A stretch of DNA of 64,000 bases from Parascedosporium putredinis (GCA_949357655.1 CASHTG010000020.1:496001-560000); one strand, 5' to 3'; positions 37,086 through 50,789 are shown, numbered from the stretch's first letter. Made by a program: numbers and translations. The notes: generated by a model not told the origin, from the sequence alone.

Positions 37086-40000
37086 GGCGGATGATTTCGT
37101 CGGGACGCCGTTGTCGGTAGGCTCCAGGGCCGCCACGCACTCTCTTCCTGTTCGATGGCGGCGACCATGCCTGGGAACTGGCTGGGGTGAGCTCTCCTCA
37201 CGCCCGTTCAATTCGGCGCGGCGCCGTTCGGATTGAGAGGATTTTTCGTGGCAAGAGCCAGCCGTCTCCTTCGGTTCTCTTGGTCGCCCGAGTTTCCTTT
37301 CTGTTTTGCAATCTCTACTTGGTTCCTATTATTGGAGATCTGGGGAGTTTATTCCTTGTCTGATTCATGTCAGATGGACAGCGCCTCAAATTAACCGGGC
37401 GGTTATGCTTTGCTGAGCTGCGAGCCTCATGCAGGGTCGATCGACGGGATGAAGCGTGTCAGGAAGGAGGGGACCCGTGAACAGGTTGCGAGACCCCTAG
37501 ATCTTGCGTTCTTGGTGAGAGAAAAGTTCGGACGGTTGCGCGTAGGAGAGGGATGGGAAATGGGTGTTCGTCTGGGCACGTAATCTTGGGCGAGGTGCGG
37601 TGATCATGGAAGAGAAAGTGGGTGGTATGAAGGGAAGGGGAGAAAGAAGGGTTGGTGAGTTGACAGGTCAAGTTGTGGCGGCTTAGCAAGCCGTCTGGGG
37701 GTATTTTTTTCTTTCTTTTTCTTTTCCTTCTTGGAGACTGGGGAATCTTCAAACGGGCAAGAATTCCATGAAGAACCAAACACAACTTGTGTGGAGAGGG
37801 GGACGCTGCCAGCGAGGCAAAGCGGAAGGGGAGACGTCTCGAGGAATGCGGACAGGGCCAGGACGAAATGACAAGAGCTGGCTCGTGCACGATGTTAAAG
37901 ATGTTGGGGCAGGGGCGGCGCCTCGACCACCACTAGTCTAGGCAAGGACCAGGGCCTTTTAGCGGGCGGGGCGGGGCTAGGGTGAATCCAGAACATCGAC
38001 CGCGCCCTTGAGGCAAGGAAGAACGGGAGCGCGAGAAGGGGAACAGGACACAGAGGAAGGAGTCAAAGGAAGAGAAAAGAAAAAGGAAGAGGAGTAGGAG
38101 GGCGTGCAAAGGAAAAATCCCATCCCAAGTAGTGTACACTCCTGCAGCAGACTCTTGACGCGTGCGGATCATGGGGTAATCACTTCACAAGACAAATAGG
38201 AGACGTGGAAACAGAGTCCAATCGTGGCCCAATTCGCCGGACCGGGTTGACGAGGAACGATTCCGATGGTTCTAACTCGTAGGCAGGCGCTGCAGTCAGT
38301 GTCCCGACCCCGAGTCTTGGATTGGCCGAGAGTACGCTATGGATGCGACCTCATGCAGGAGAGGGAACGGGGAGTCGGGGTCCCCCTCGTGGCCGCTCAT
38401 ACACGCGAGAAGCCTGCCTGCTGTCAAGCAGCGCGATACAACGTCTTTTTGAAAATGCTAGACCGATCACATAGCTTCCATGATCGGCGAAGGATGAACC
38501 TGACCCTCAAAGGCTTGAGGGAGAACTGACAGCCTCTTCCCATCCATGTCGATGCAAGCCCAGAAATACTTGGCGGGGACCCTGAGGAATTGGGTGGTGA
38601 GTGGAGGGTACTTCGTACTTGGACGGGATGTTCAGAACGTGTGGCTGCCTTTCCCTCCCCCTCCTCCTCATCTCACCTCACGAGACCCAGTACTCATGTC
38701 CAGTACCCCCAATCACCGTTGAATAGGCGAGAATTTATACTCTTCGATCCTACCGCGGTTCGGCAGCCGGCGCGTTGTCGCAAAAGCGAACGTCGATAGT
38801 GCTTTGCTCCACCGAACCAAGAATCGAGAACCCGTGGGCTTCCCACGGAGCATCGATTAAATCAAATACAAAAAACGAGGTAAGAGAAGAGCCGAGGGGA
38901 TGGGAGTCGGGCACTGCGCTAGTCAACGGTCGGCCGAACCAACCAAGAAATGGCAGCATGAAGACGAAGAGTCAATTGGCAAACGTTTGGCCTATTCCCG
39001 TCCTTTGCGGGAAGCGCAGATGCAAGATGGGCGTGCGGCTTGCGCCAGCCTCTTTGTACGGGGTTCGAGGGGACCGTCCCCCTTGTGTGGACGAACGCTG
39101 AAGCCGCGGAAGACGGATCCAGTCCTTCAATATTATTCTTTTATTTTATTTTTCTCTTGTTTTGAGGCCGGCAGCGTGTCCAAAGACCGGCTGAGAGCAG
39201 GAACAGTCAAGGCAATGAAAAACACAGAGACCCATGTTGTATTGGCTTCCAGGAGCGCACCGCCGGGAGGACATCCTCGTCGGCCGATGCATAATAAAAG
39301 CGGATTATATCCCTCCCAAAGGGTAAAAACCCTGACCCGACGCTGAAGCTTTGGGCGCCTTCATGCATCTCTTGACAGCGGGCGAGTGTTCAACGCGACG
39401 TTTCTGGGAGAGATGGGATTGACGGTTACTACTTTCCAGGTATTGCGAGGAAGTGACAGAATAGATAGGGTCTTGCATGGGATATGATGTTAATCATTTG
39501 GTAGACTAGTGCCACATATACAAAGAGCGAGCGGCCCTCCTCTTCGCCAACTCTCTTCTTTCGCGACTTTTGACTGTAATACCCTTCCACGCTCGACTCC
39601 CAGCACAATGTACTTGAGCCCTCAACAAGCGTCGTAATATTAATTCCACAAGGGAATAATAATGAAGCACTGGCCAGCCAGAATTGTGCTCCGCTTTCCG
39701 CATCAAGACGCTGGCGCGGGCCGCACAAAAGGCCTGGGCTCGCACCAAGTGCCTCCACCGGGTGTGCGATCCGAGAGCCTCCCATTGGAAGACCCTCGTC
39801 CTTCAAGGTCGCCCTAGCCAGAATATTGGCCGGAATGTAACGCTTCCCCCTACCTACCTTGCTCACATCTTTTTCTTTTGCGCCAGGCGCAGAGGGAAAA
39901 CGCTCAGGATGCTGCTCCTTTTTGGACGTTTGGTTTGGACGGGGGCGGATATTCCACTTCTGCCTTCCCCCTTCCCTTCTTCACCTCAACTTTTGCTCCT

Positions 40001-40218
40001 TGTGCCAGCGCTGTGACTCTGACCAAGTCCCTTGTCATCCGACCTTTGTAAGAAAACCGTTGTAAACGCCGATGGGGAAGGGGAGGCCTTGCCCCGTAGC
40101 TTTAGCGAGAGGACGCGAGTCGGGAATAACAGTTCCCCCTAGTCTAGTCTAGTCCTTTGCCCTCTCTTTGCCGGCCAAACTTCTTCGAATGGGGCGATGG
40201 CCGCTTTTCGTCAATTAA

Positions 40219-40245
40219 AGAGAGAGAGAGAGAGAGAGAGAGAGA
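40219..40245. repeat. (AG)n microsatellite
   Basis: Thirteen perfect AG dinucleotides plus one base. Confidence 0.95.
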
Positions 40246-41125
40246 CGTTTTAGACAAAGTGAAGAGCCGGTCTCACGCGAATAGAGCCACAATGGGAACT
40301 CGCGCTGTCGATCCCTTCCTCATCCTTCTTTTACGCCGCTTCCTTTTCTTGCTCTCCCCTTCCCCTTGCCCTCTTTGCCCCTTTTCCCCTCCTTCTTTGG
40401 CCGGTATCCCGCCAGAACGGTTCGTGACTCCATTCGCTCCGAGTTGATGACTGCAGATCCCCCATCGGGCGGTGTGCACGACAGCATTTCCTTCTTGACG
40501 TTGACCTGCGTCAGTTGCGACCTTGCCGAGTCGGCATCCAGGGGGAGGGGGACGAGATGTCGTTCACAGGCCCCGAAAGGGGAGACCTTGACAGGAAGGC
40601 AAGTCTTCTCGAACGTGCCTTGGCAACGACCATCACCTTTGACTCGTCATCGAGAACGGAATGCGCCTCGTGTCAGCCTGCTTTCTTATCAACTCGACAC
40701 GGGGCTGTCCCCGCTACGGAACCCCTTCCCGCCCCATCTAAACAACGTGTCCACGCTAAAATCTGCCTGCCTCGTATGTTTTGTGGAGGTAAAACCCTTT
40801 TGCTAGCCGTTGTCGACATGCAAGACACTTCTTTGGGGATATCAAAGGTGGTCTCCGGCTCCCCTTTCACCTTTACCATTCTTGCCTTTGCACGCTTGAA
40901 GAAACCAAAGGTCCAATAGCGGACACTATTTACCGGGTTTCGAAAGCACGAGGAAATTCCCGCCGCCGTTGCCGCTCCCGCTCCCAAGCCAGAGTTCGTT
41001 TCAACCAAAATCCCCGTCATATAGAACGGGTGCCCCGAGACCCTCGAGCCGAACCTGCTTGCATGCTCGGAATGTTTTTCGTCCTCAAAGTCTAGACATT
41101 CGGTCACTCTACCAAGCCTCAAGCA

Positions 41126-41149
41126 GGGGGGTTTTTTTTGGGGGGGGGG
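41126..41149 (+). repeat. G6-T8-G10 homopolymer block
   Basis: Six G, eight T and ten G in direct succession. It is the longest G run noticed in the window and stands out because the assembly elsewhere seems to shorten such runs. Confidence 0.9.
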
Positions 41150-41981
41150 CTTGTGTTCTTCTGTTACGACTGATACTTGTAGATTCTGGTTTGGGCCTCT
41201 CAACCTCTTAACGTGCCAGATGTGAAGGGTAGAATACTACACATTCCACAGTAGCACGTGTCTCCATTGGCCTAATCACGCTCATACCGCCCACCAAGGG
41301 CTGCATTCCAAGCGTGGTAGTGATTTTAACTCGTGTGACAGATCGGTTGTAGCCCAGGTTCCCTGTGTCCTACTTTGATGCCATGAGACGAGACAGGCCT
41401 CAATTTTAGGGCGAGCCGCGTTTCGCTGGCAGTAGATGGGCATTCACGAATTGCACCAAGCAGTGGAATGTAGCTAGCAAGGATGCCTTGTTTGATCATC
41501 TATGGAGATGGATTCATCTCGTAGGTCGAACGCCACATTCGCATTCCTGTAGCGCCCAGCAGACTCTGAAATAGTATAAATTTCGTAGATGCTGAGGAGC
41601 AACCAAGACCTCAACCCGAACATGAAAACAAAGACTGCCCGCTCCTAGATCCATCCATCCCCTTCGCCACCCGCCAACCGCCCGCCCCTTTCAATAATAG
41701 CCCATTCCGAAACAAACTTCCGCTTTGTTTTTAACTTCCAGGGGCCGCGTCCATCTCGGCTACCCATCTATGACTCCTTTTGCTCAAACCTTTCTTTTTT
41801 TGCCGTCAAATGAATTACAAAAGTGTATACATGTATGCCAAGAAACCCCAGTCGTTTCTTTGTCGTGACCAAACCCAAAAGGTCGGGTATATAGAAGGAG
41901 GCAAAACTGGGAAAAAAGAAATTCGTTATAAGCGCCCCGAGATCTGATCCAAGCAGCCACATCTAAACCGCGTGAGCGCGC

Positions 41982-43543
41982 TTAGGCAGTGGCAACCGGC
42001 TCACCATCGATCTTGCGCTTCTTCAGGGCAGACGCATCGACTTGAGGGCTGTCGGTGATCATTTCATCGGTATCGGGGACGACGTTTACACCGTTGACCA
42101 TAGGGAAGGGGGTAAGCACGTGGCTAATGTCACCCCACCACTTCTCGCCGAACCTCTTGTACCAGTCCACTGTGATGGCGAGACCCTCGGCAAAGCTCGT
42201 CTTTTGCTCCCAGCCAAGGTTTCGAAGCTTCGTCCCGTCGACAGCGTAGCGGTGGTCGTTGAAAGGACGGTCGTGCGTGTACTTGACCCACTTGCGGAAC
42301 TCGTCCTCATTATCGTGGGGGATCTTCAACTCGGTCAACAGCTTGCCGCAGATGTCAATGTTGGCAATCTCGTCGTAAGAGCCAACGTTGTAGATGTGGC
42401 CCAGCTCGCCCTTGTGGAGAATGGTGTCAAACGCATCGGCAGCGTCACCAGCGAAGAGGTAACGTCGGGTGGGGCTTCCGTCTCCGTGAAGCACCAGAGG
42501 CTTGCCGCGGTTCAACAGGCAGGTAAACTTGGGGATGATCTCTGCGCAAATTTAGTTAGCATGGGCTTCAGTACAACATCTCCTCGCGCTGGCCCAGGCG
42601 ACTCCGCTTGCGCGGCAAACGCCCAAGTGCGCCGAGGGGAAAAAGGACCCGCAAACTCACTCTCGGGGAACTGGTGGGGACCGTAGACGTTGTTACTGCG
42701 GACAATGATGACGGGGAGCTTGAAGCTCTTCTGGTACGAGTGCACCATCATCTCAGCAGCAGCCTTGGAAGCGGCGTAAGGGTTCGTAGGGGCGAGAATG
42801 CTGGACTCGAGCAAGTCATCGGCATCATCCATGACCTCGCCGTACACCTCGTCAGTGGAGACGTGGATGAAGCGCTTGATGGCGCACTTCTTCGCGCTCT
42901 CCAGCATCACGTGGGTGCCGTAGACGTTGGTGTAGGTGAAGCTGTACGAGTTGCCGAAGCTCAAGTCGACGTGAGACTGGGCGGCAAAGTGGAAGACGGT
43001 GTCAATGTTGTGGCGCTCCATGCAGCTGACCACCTCGGAGGGGTTGGTGATGTCTCCATGGTAGAAAGTGAAGTTGTGCTTATCGTTGAGCGCGCGCGTG
43101 TTGTTGAGAGACGAGCAGTAGTCAAGCTTGTCGAAGGACACAATGTTGTATGCATTGGGATATGTGAGAGTAAGGTGACGAACAAGCCAGCAAGCACTAA
43201 CAGGGTCCGTGTCAGCGGCGCGTTGGCGTTTTCGTCCCAGACGACCTTTCAGGAGTGATCAAGCTCGGCTTGGGAATGGGTCATGAACGTACATAAAGCC
43301 GGCTCCGCCAGTAATCATAATGTTCTTGACATCAGGGAGAGGTTCGAACTGCGTGTTGCCTTTGAGGACAGGCGACTCCTTCCAAACGCCAAAGTCTTCG
43401 AAGAACCGGGCATGGCTGTTGGCTGTAAAAGGGATCCATGATTAGTATCCAAGACGTGCGATTTCGGGGCATTGAAAGGGGAGGGGAGAGGACTGCATAC
43501 CACCGCCATTGGCGCCACTGCCGTTGCCATTAGATTGGGCCAT
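41982..43543 (-). CDS. NDP-glucose (UDP-glucose) 4,6-dehydratase
   Basis: This enzyme converts a nucleoside-diphospho-glucose to the 4-keto-6-deoxy sugar, the first step to nucleotide rhamnose; fungal members use UDP-glucose. Four exons (43543-43501, 43422-43293, 43196-42661, 42541-41982) give 422 residues with no frame break. The start ATG leads a short Asn/Gly-rich tail. The Rossmann dinucleotide motif TGGAGFI is at residues 52-58, followed by FHFAAQSHVDLS. The active-site triad region TDEVYG is at about 172-177, with catalytic Y198 and K202 in YAASK. RSNNVYGPHQFPEK crosses the third intron. The C-terminal extension after about residue 370 ends with a basic KKRK patch and is not part of the fold. 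The epimerase/reductase that completes rhamnose synthesis was not seen in the window. Confidence 0.92.
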
Positions 43544-46500
43544 TGTGAAGGTTGGGTATGCTCGAGGGTCGACGGCGCAAAGGGAGGTAAGGTGACTAGA
43601 TCGAGGGAAACTCGAAATGGTATGCAAACTTGGCACAACAAGGCTAATTCAACTTGTCACCAGGAATCGTGCGATGCAGAATTGGTCCTGGGAGAGGATC
43701 GAAGAGAAAGAATGGAGAGTGAGGGGAAGAAAAAAGCTGGAGGGGAAAGGTCACAGCAGCGGTGTCGAAACGGGCCCAGGGTATGTGGGGCTATGATAGA
43801 AGGAGCACAGATCAGCGGTGCTTTGGAGGGTTGGGGGCTTCCGAAGCTCAATGAATCAGATCAAGGAAGATGCTTCTTTTTCCTTTCCTTTTTTCTTTTC
43901 TTTTCTTCTTTTTTTTTTTCTCTCTTCTCTAGCTTGGAGGTGGACGAAGGACAGGAGGGAGTGAAACAAAAGAAAGAAAGGGGAACACACAGCGGCCTAA
44001 GTTAGACAAGCTGGTTTGGCCCTGCCTCCTTGATCAAATCCAATATTTAATGCAAATGCCACTGCCTATCAGCTACCATCAAGGTCGAGGGGATGCTACG
44101 TGGGTGGGTGGGTGGCTGCTAACTTCCACCAAAGCTCGAGAGATCCATCTCTGGACTACACGGAGAAGTCCATTCCATGCGTTGCCCCCGCACCTTCTGT
44201 TTTGAAATGAAGCTCAGCATTATATTTGGCAGCTGAACAGCGGCCATGTCCATGGAGGGTGAGGTATCAAAAGCGGAAATGGCCCTAGCCAGGAGACAAG
44301 CGGCGGGCCAAAAGGGAAGGGGGCAAATGAAATGAAATCAAATGCAAGCTGTGAGATATGAAGTTGCGCGATCAACGGAATACGATCGACAACACCAACA
44401 CTGGTGTACCATTGACATCGACACGCAGCACAAGCAAGCAACAACAACAGGGATCTAGGCCACGCCAGGTTCACTCCTTGAAGCTTGAAGCAACATCATC
44501 ATCCGTTCCCTCCACTGGCGGTGTGTTGGAGCAGTGAGGAGAAAATGGACATCTGCACAGCGGGAACAGAGCTTGCTGAGCACCAAGGTCAAAGGTCAGC
44601 GGCGACAGGCAAGAAGGGCGACACTACCCTTGATCAGCAAACGCAACATTGGGCGAGCACTCGATCCATCTTGAGAGCCAATACGAACTATAGGCGGGGC
44701 TGTGCTAGCCTGGTCCAAAAGGGGCCCTTTTTATTTATTTTTTATTTTTTTTTTTTTTTTCACCTTTCTTCTCTTGTCTAGCCCCTGTTTTCCCAGCTTG
44801 ATTTGCGTTTTCTTCAGGACAGGTCATCTTCCCTGTTTAGAGTTTGCGTGCTGCGGAACTCTGGCTTAGACACGAGAAGTGACAAGGAGGTACGAATGGA
44901 GACAACCCCGAATCTCTCAAACTCGTTCCAGCAAGATCTAGAGCAAAATCGATTGAAAGAAAGCCACCCAAATGGTATCGTGCGCGGAAGGGTCTCCGAT
45001 CTGCAGGAACAAAAGTTAGACTCTGAGCAAACAGGAATAGTTCGTATCTGGATTCAGGAGAACACGCCGTCCGAAGTCTTTGGGCTGAACAAAAAGACGG
45101 AAAATTGTTTCCGAGCATGTGCCTCTTGCCCTATCCCGGTATTACGAAGCGCGTAACGAAAAGGGGGCCCTTGTCAATCGCAACATCACGAATAAGGTTC
45201 GTTTTCTCGACAGTGGGGGTTTGGGAGTCCAGCGCAATCCGAAAGGGGGACGGGCGACCTCACGCTACAAGTCCAGGAAGTTGGTTCCATTGAGCTCCTC
45301 CCCTTATCTTCAACCAACGGGTGGGCCAGGTGGGGAGATTCGAGCAATGGTTGAAACAGCCCTGTCGATGCTAATAATACACAACCTGTCCCGTCTCAAG
45401 ATTGCCGGTCAACTCCCAAGTATGGAGCCGGCTGGCCAGGGCGAGGGTGCGGAGTATACTGAATATAGCACATTCCAACCCGAGAAATGTCCAAGGACCG
45501 AGTTGAGGTGGCTGTTGGTTGATTAGGACATAAAAGCGCCACTATTGCTTTTAACCCCTCTCACTCCCCTATTCCCAGCAACCTAGTTCAAAGTTCCATT
45601 GATTTTTCTTCTTCTCCCGCCCTCCCTTTCCCGAGCATTGACTTTGATCGCGCTGCGCTGATATCGCTGGCCCACCTTGTCTCCCCTGGCTAAGTTGTAC
45701 TTGTACGAAGCATGAAAATTGTCCAATGAGGCGTCGAAAGGTACTTCGGGGTACCACAGTCCCGCTTCGCCCGATGATCACTACCAACTCGGAGAGGAAA
45801 CTTGTGAAAAAGACTGTGAGATTTTTACATCGTCTTTTCACTCCTGAGACACGGGGCACGGCGAGAGGAGAAAGAAGTACTCATCTCGGTCGATATGTCT
45901 GACAACTTCAACTCCAGCAGAAAAAGAAAAGACCAAGAGCAGCAAGACGGAATGGGATACATCCTTTGCGAGTTTTACAGATGTGACGGATGTCAGACCT
46001 CGTGTTCAAGACCTGGAGGATTCCACGTTGGGTTGCTACTCCAAGCGATTGGCCGGCTGTGGCATCACACGAAGGAGCGCTAGCCGTACAGCGGTCCATG
46101 GGAAACTGTACTCGCTACTCGTGTCCGTGTCTGCGTCCGTGGCGTCATGGCTCTGTGTGCCCTGGAACGTCACAGGGCGGCGGGGAGTGAGCCCTTGAGT
46201 TTGGTTTCAGCAACGGAGCAGGGGACAAAATGAGTATGGGTCCAATGGCTGATGGGGCATATTGGTTCCTCGAATTGATGAAAAAGCTGTGTGGAGTACC
46301 CGCACCAGCGTGATCGAGGGCTTCTGGAACAGACTGACGCGCCATATCTGTACGAAGTACTATTACAGGCCCACATCTCTGAAGCTGACGAGGCACCGTT
46401 TCATGGCCACGCAATCAGAATGGTTGATCAAAAGATAACGAGGAAGGTGAGATGGAAAAATAAAGGAAGAAGAAGGAGGAAAGAGGAAGGGACAACAGAG

Positions 46501-47730
46501 GCGGAAAAGGGAAGGGAGAAGAAAAAGGAAATTGCGATCTTGCCTTGAACTTCCAGCCTCGGCGACGAGGATTCTTGTCTGAATTAATGCCTTACTCGTC
46601 GTCGTTGAAGCAAAAAGAGTACATGCCCTATTTACCTATTATAAGTACTTCGTACACTGGCGAGAGCCAGCTCAACGTTCACACCCCTTTTTTTTTCTTT
46701 TTTTTTCTTCTTTTTCTTTTCTTTTCTGTTCCATTTTTTTCTCGCGAGCACCTTGCGAGATCCATCCTTGCATGGAACTAGCGAAAGTTGGTTTGACAGC
46801 TTCCTATCGTGCGGCGGTAATGTTCCAGGAAGTCAAGCTTCCAATCACGGTGCCTCCAACGTTCAATAGGTTCCTTCCTAAACAATTAGTGTGGTGCGGT
46901 ACACAGCACAGCCGCAGAGAAGAGAAGCAAACAACACCAATTGAACGTGAAAGGGGAAATAGGGGTCGGGGAGGGATCGACGACTGCCAAAGTGGCACCA
47001 ACGAAGCAATCCCGAAAATTGAAGATTGGTCCCTCAACTATGCCCAAGTTGAGTCTGTGAGCCCATCGCTGAGCGAGGACTTGGAAAACAAGCCGTGCTT
47101 AGCCATCAGAAAATCAGAGTGTCGTTCAAAATCCTAGAATAAATCATAGATCCATGGATTTAATCAATCGATCACATTACTAGTTGTCTGGCGGTGTCTT
47201 AAACCCCCTTGAAATCGTCCCAGTCAAACTGGTCGGTCGCGGGCCATCTTACCGCACGCACACTGACAAAGTCAATGCTTCCAGCTCCAGTCCCATCCGC
47301 GTCAGGGGACCAGAGCCGTGCATGTACACTTGATGGTTGGGTGACGCGAAGGATCGCCCCTCTCCCGTCGCTGGAAGGAGCCTGGGAGATTGACGCCCAC
47401 CCCCTTCCCCCACCCCCATGAAATTGACTTCGACGCACACATGCATGCCCTGAACGAACTAAAAGGTAACCTAGTCTAACTTTTTTCTCGTCACCTCCCA
47501 AATTAATCACCTTTGAACCCGATCATCACGCTCCCTTATTACTGTCGCCCAACTCGACAGAGAGGACTTCTCCCAAAGGAAATAGGCTGAGGTTTGGAAC
47601 TCGACAACATCGCTCAAAAGAAGAGAGGAAGATAGAAGATTTGCTTTGGTGCATTTCACCCACCTCGGTCAAACCCCACTGCGACAGCACCAGTGCTCCT
47701 TCGCCGAAGAACAGGAACCTCGGAACAACG
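43544..47730. other. 4.2-kb divergent region, no gene recognised
   Basis: This lies between the divergent dehydratase and transporter starts. It has long pyrimidine tracts (43870-43925, 44725-44790, 46685-46745) and GTGG repeats (44100-44115). The open frames at 44803-45526 show no family resemblance. I looked specifically for a 3,5-epimerase/4-reductase, the usual partner of the dehydratase, and did not find one. Confidence 0.55.
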
Positions 47731-49144
47731 ATGGCGGACGGATCCAAGTCGGCGGCTCGATCGCCCTCTCTTTCCTCGACGACGACGACCATGGGCGAAC
47801 ATGAGAAAGCCACGGAAATGACCGAGTTCGAAGATCACGGTGCGCCGAGAAAGCTGAGTGATCTCGAGGATGGTACGCGCGAGGAGGCCCAGAATCTGCT
47901 GCCCCAGGACAGCGAGCAAGAGAGGTCCTCGCCCCTTCGGCCAAGTCTGCCGCCAGGACTGCTTTCATGTGGATGGCGATCAACACCCTCGCGACCGTCG
48001 GCATCGTATGTCTCTCCCCGGTAGTGCTGGACTCAAGGAGGTCCCCGCCTCGTGTGTCGGCACATTGCTAACAGAGTTTCCAGGTGTTCACCAACAAGGC
48101 CATCTTCTCTGACCCGCAGTTCAAGCTTTGCCAGTTGAGCTTCGCGTCGTTCCATTTCGTGGTCACCTTTTTGACACTTTTCATGTTCTCGAGGCCGCCC
48201 TTCAACAAGTTTACCCCCGAAGGGTGCCCTTTACGACCATGCTCCCTCTTTGCATCACCATGTGCTTGAACGTCATCCTCCCCAATTTCTCGCTCGCTTT
48301 CTCATCGGTCACCTTTTATCAGCTCGCGCGAATTCTCCTCACCCCCGCGGTTGCGCTCATGAACTTCCTCATGTACCGTGCTACCCTCCCGCGAAAGGCC
48401 ATCTTGACGCTGATTCCTGTGTGCCTCGGCGTCGGCATTGTCTCATACTACGACTCTCTCCCCGCTGACAATGCCAATGTGAAGACGACGTCGCCTATTG
48501 GTGTCTTTTTCGCCTTTTCCGGCGTCCTCGCGTCTTCGTTGTATACCGTTTGGATTGGCAGCTACCACCGCAAGCTCGAGATGAACAGCATGCAGCTGCT
48601 CTTCAACCAGGCCCCTGGAGCGCATTCCTCCTTCTCTATGTTATTCCCTTTGTCGACACCTTCCCCCAGATTTCTCACACCTCCTTGACCAGGTGGCTCA
48701 TGATTCTAATGGTACGTGTTGGCCTTCCCCGCCGCCCCTTGCGAGCCACGCCGGAAAACATGATGTTGCGCAAAGGCACGTTCATTCTATTTTCGTTGTC
48801 AGCTAACCGCGTGGTGTTTAGTCTGGTGTTTTCGCCTCCCTCATCAACATTTCTCAATTCTTTATCATTGCACAGACCGGCGCTGTGTCGAGTACGGTAG
48901 TCGGCCACTTGAAGACGTGCACCATCGTGGCCTTGGGTTGGATCGTCTCTGGCCGCGCCATCGGCGACAAGTCGATCATTGGTGTTTTCATGGCCCTCGG
49001 TGGTATCACTATGTATGTATCCAATTCCTCCTTGACTTGGTCCCTTCCTTTAATGTCGCGTGATCGCTAACTTGACCATGCGCTAGGTACTACATGGTCA
49101 TGACGAAGCACAACAAGGCCAAGGCTGGACAGGCCGTCAAATAG
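47731..49144 (+). CDS. SLC35E3-type nucleotide-sugar transporter (TPT/NST-KT family)
   Basis: A multi-pass Golgi or ER membrane antiporter of the triose-phosphate/nucleotide-sugar translocator family. Exons are 47731-48005, 48084-48711, 48822-49012 and 49087-49144, with regular GTATGT, GTACGT and GTATGT donors. About the first 75 residues are a polar cytosolic tail. The family hallmark TVGIVFTNKAIF follows across intron 1. Roughly ten hydrophobic segments follow, and the KT signature occurs as HLKTC in the penultimate helix pair. The end is lysine-rich (TKHNKAKAGQAVK). Three C-runs lack one base each: 47932-47935, 48214-48218 and 48612-48615. Mended length is about 384 residues. This group includes plant UDP-rhamnose/UDP-galactose transporters; the fungal substrate cannot be read from sequence. 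It is divergent from the 4,6-dehydratase gene. Confidence 0.88.
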
Positions 49145-50789
49145 TCCCCTAGTCAAGCAAATAGGACCTGTTCTTCCTGCAATCGTCCGTGGCTACACGA
49201 GCTCGTTATCCCGCCGAACCGAATCGAAGACGAGCCCGAGACGGATCTTGATCGTGTATGATCTTTAATTTTTTTCTTATTGTTCAGATCCAGCAGTAGA
49301 AGGCTGTTGATCGCACCCTTGTTGAGGAGGGCTGTATACTTTTAAAGGCGTTCTCGGAGTACCCGGTAGACCATGGACAGTGGTTTGAAAAAATTTACTT
49401 GATTGATGAAAGCTATTTAAGGGGACATGGCTCCTTCGGTTACCGACCAGCCGGCCAACATAAAGTGAAGGCAGAGCTGCAGGACGCGCTATCTGGGATG
49501 TGACATTCGGGAAGGCCTTCGCTTAATCTAAATGCCCGCCCTACCAGCCAGGTTGGGGCTACATCTGGGAAGCAGTTGGCCGCCGTTGACCCGTCCATCG
49601 GGCCAAATGGCGGCCACTTTGCTCGCTTTCGTTCTCCTCACCTCAGCTGGCAGTAAAAGTTACCCAGAGTGTATTAAAAATTGAAGGTGAATAGGAGCAA
49701 AATGGAAAGTTGAATTGACACTAAAGACTCGGCAGCTCCCATGTGTGTGATAGATGGAGCAGAAACAATTACTGCTTGGTGCGTGAATTGAACCCCAACG
49801 AGCACACTAGCTAAACCGTTTTTTACCCATCATTACATGTATGTTTGCTTCCTCGTTCGTGGACTATCCATCCACCTTTGCCTTGCTTTCCCTCAGCCAG
49901 CATCGCCATGTTTTCACTGCATGGCGGCTCTTGTGAACAAGACATGGCGCACACATCACAGGATTTTGTCTTTGTCGTCGAGTGCTTTGTCGTCGAGTGT
50001 GATGGATCATGGAGGCCAATGCGAATTTCTTGGCTTTGGCCTGACATTGGCGAGGCACTAGTTTCCAATAGTTATATCTTCTTCCCTGTCGTTTCATCCA
50101 CGATGGGGTTTTGCTTTCTTTTTCAATTTACTTTTTCCCCTTGCCCTTCGCTCCCCCGCGTCTGGGCCGTTTCTTTTCCTCTCCATTGCCCTTAATCCAT
50201 TGTTGCACCTCTGAAGGGGAGACTGTTTTGGCTTGGTTTCTAAACAAGGGAATACTAGGCTGCCGAGGCTGATGATTTGTCTCAGGCGCGAGAACGTTAA
50301 GACCACTTCCCCTTTGCTTCCCGGCTCTCTTCTTGCTAGGAGAGGTGAATTGAGACTGAGACCCCCGGAAAGGCACGTCACCGTTTCGGTAAAATGCCCT
50401 ACCACATTGTCTCACTACGGTCGTGTATCATGCTATGCCACTTTGCGATGAACAGATAGGTACGGAACGGCGAGCTCTCTGACAGACGGTAGCTATTCCT
50501 GTCTGAAGGAGTAAGTAGTAGTAGAGTGCACGCCTAAGGAGAGAAAAAGAAAAGAGAAGAAGGGGGAAGGGGAAGCGGAGTGCACCGTTACTGCAAGAGT
50601 GAGAACATTAGACAAAGATCTAAGAGGCGGATATTTAGTTCACTGTGCCGTAAAACCGGAAAGTTTAGGTGGATATTATGCTGCAATCGTGGATCAGGCA
50701 CGGCGAAGGAAAGATCAATGTGGGTCGCACATGTCAAATGAAAGGATATATGATAATTCCAGAGACGACGATGAGTCCCAGTGCCAAGT
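49145..50789. other. Convergent intergenic region, no gene recognised
   Basis: Shared 3' side of the transporter and RPF1. T-rich stretches occur at 49268-49282 and 50100-50140. The small open frames around 49840-50400 overlap on both strands and resemble no family. Confidence 0.6.

Larger units (their letters stand above)
37086..41981. other. 4.9-kb intergenic region, no gene recognised
   Basis: Short unconvincing open frames only. It contains (AG)n at 40219-40245, the G6-T8-G10 run at 41126-41149 and CTAGT repeats near 40139-40154. No part showed splice signals combined with a recognisable protein. The first few hundred bases are the methyltransferase promoter. Confidence 0.55.

Noticed and set aside
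44803..45526. Two overlapping frames between the dehydratase and the transporter
   Set aside because: Examined as a possible missing epimerase/reductase. No Rossmann glycine motif or family similarity.
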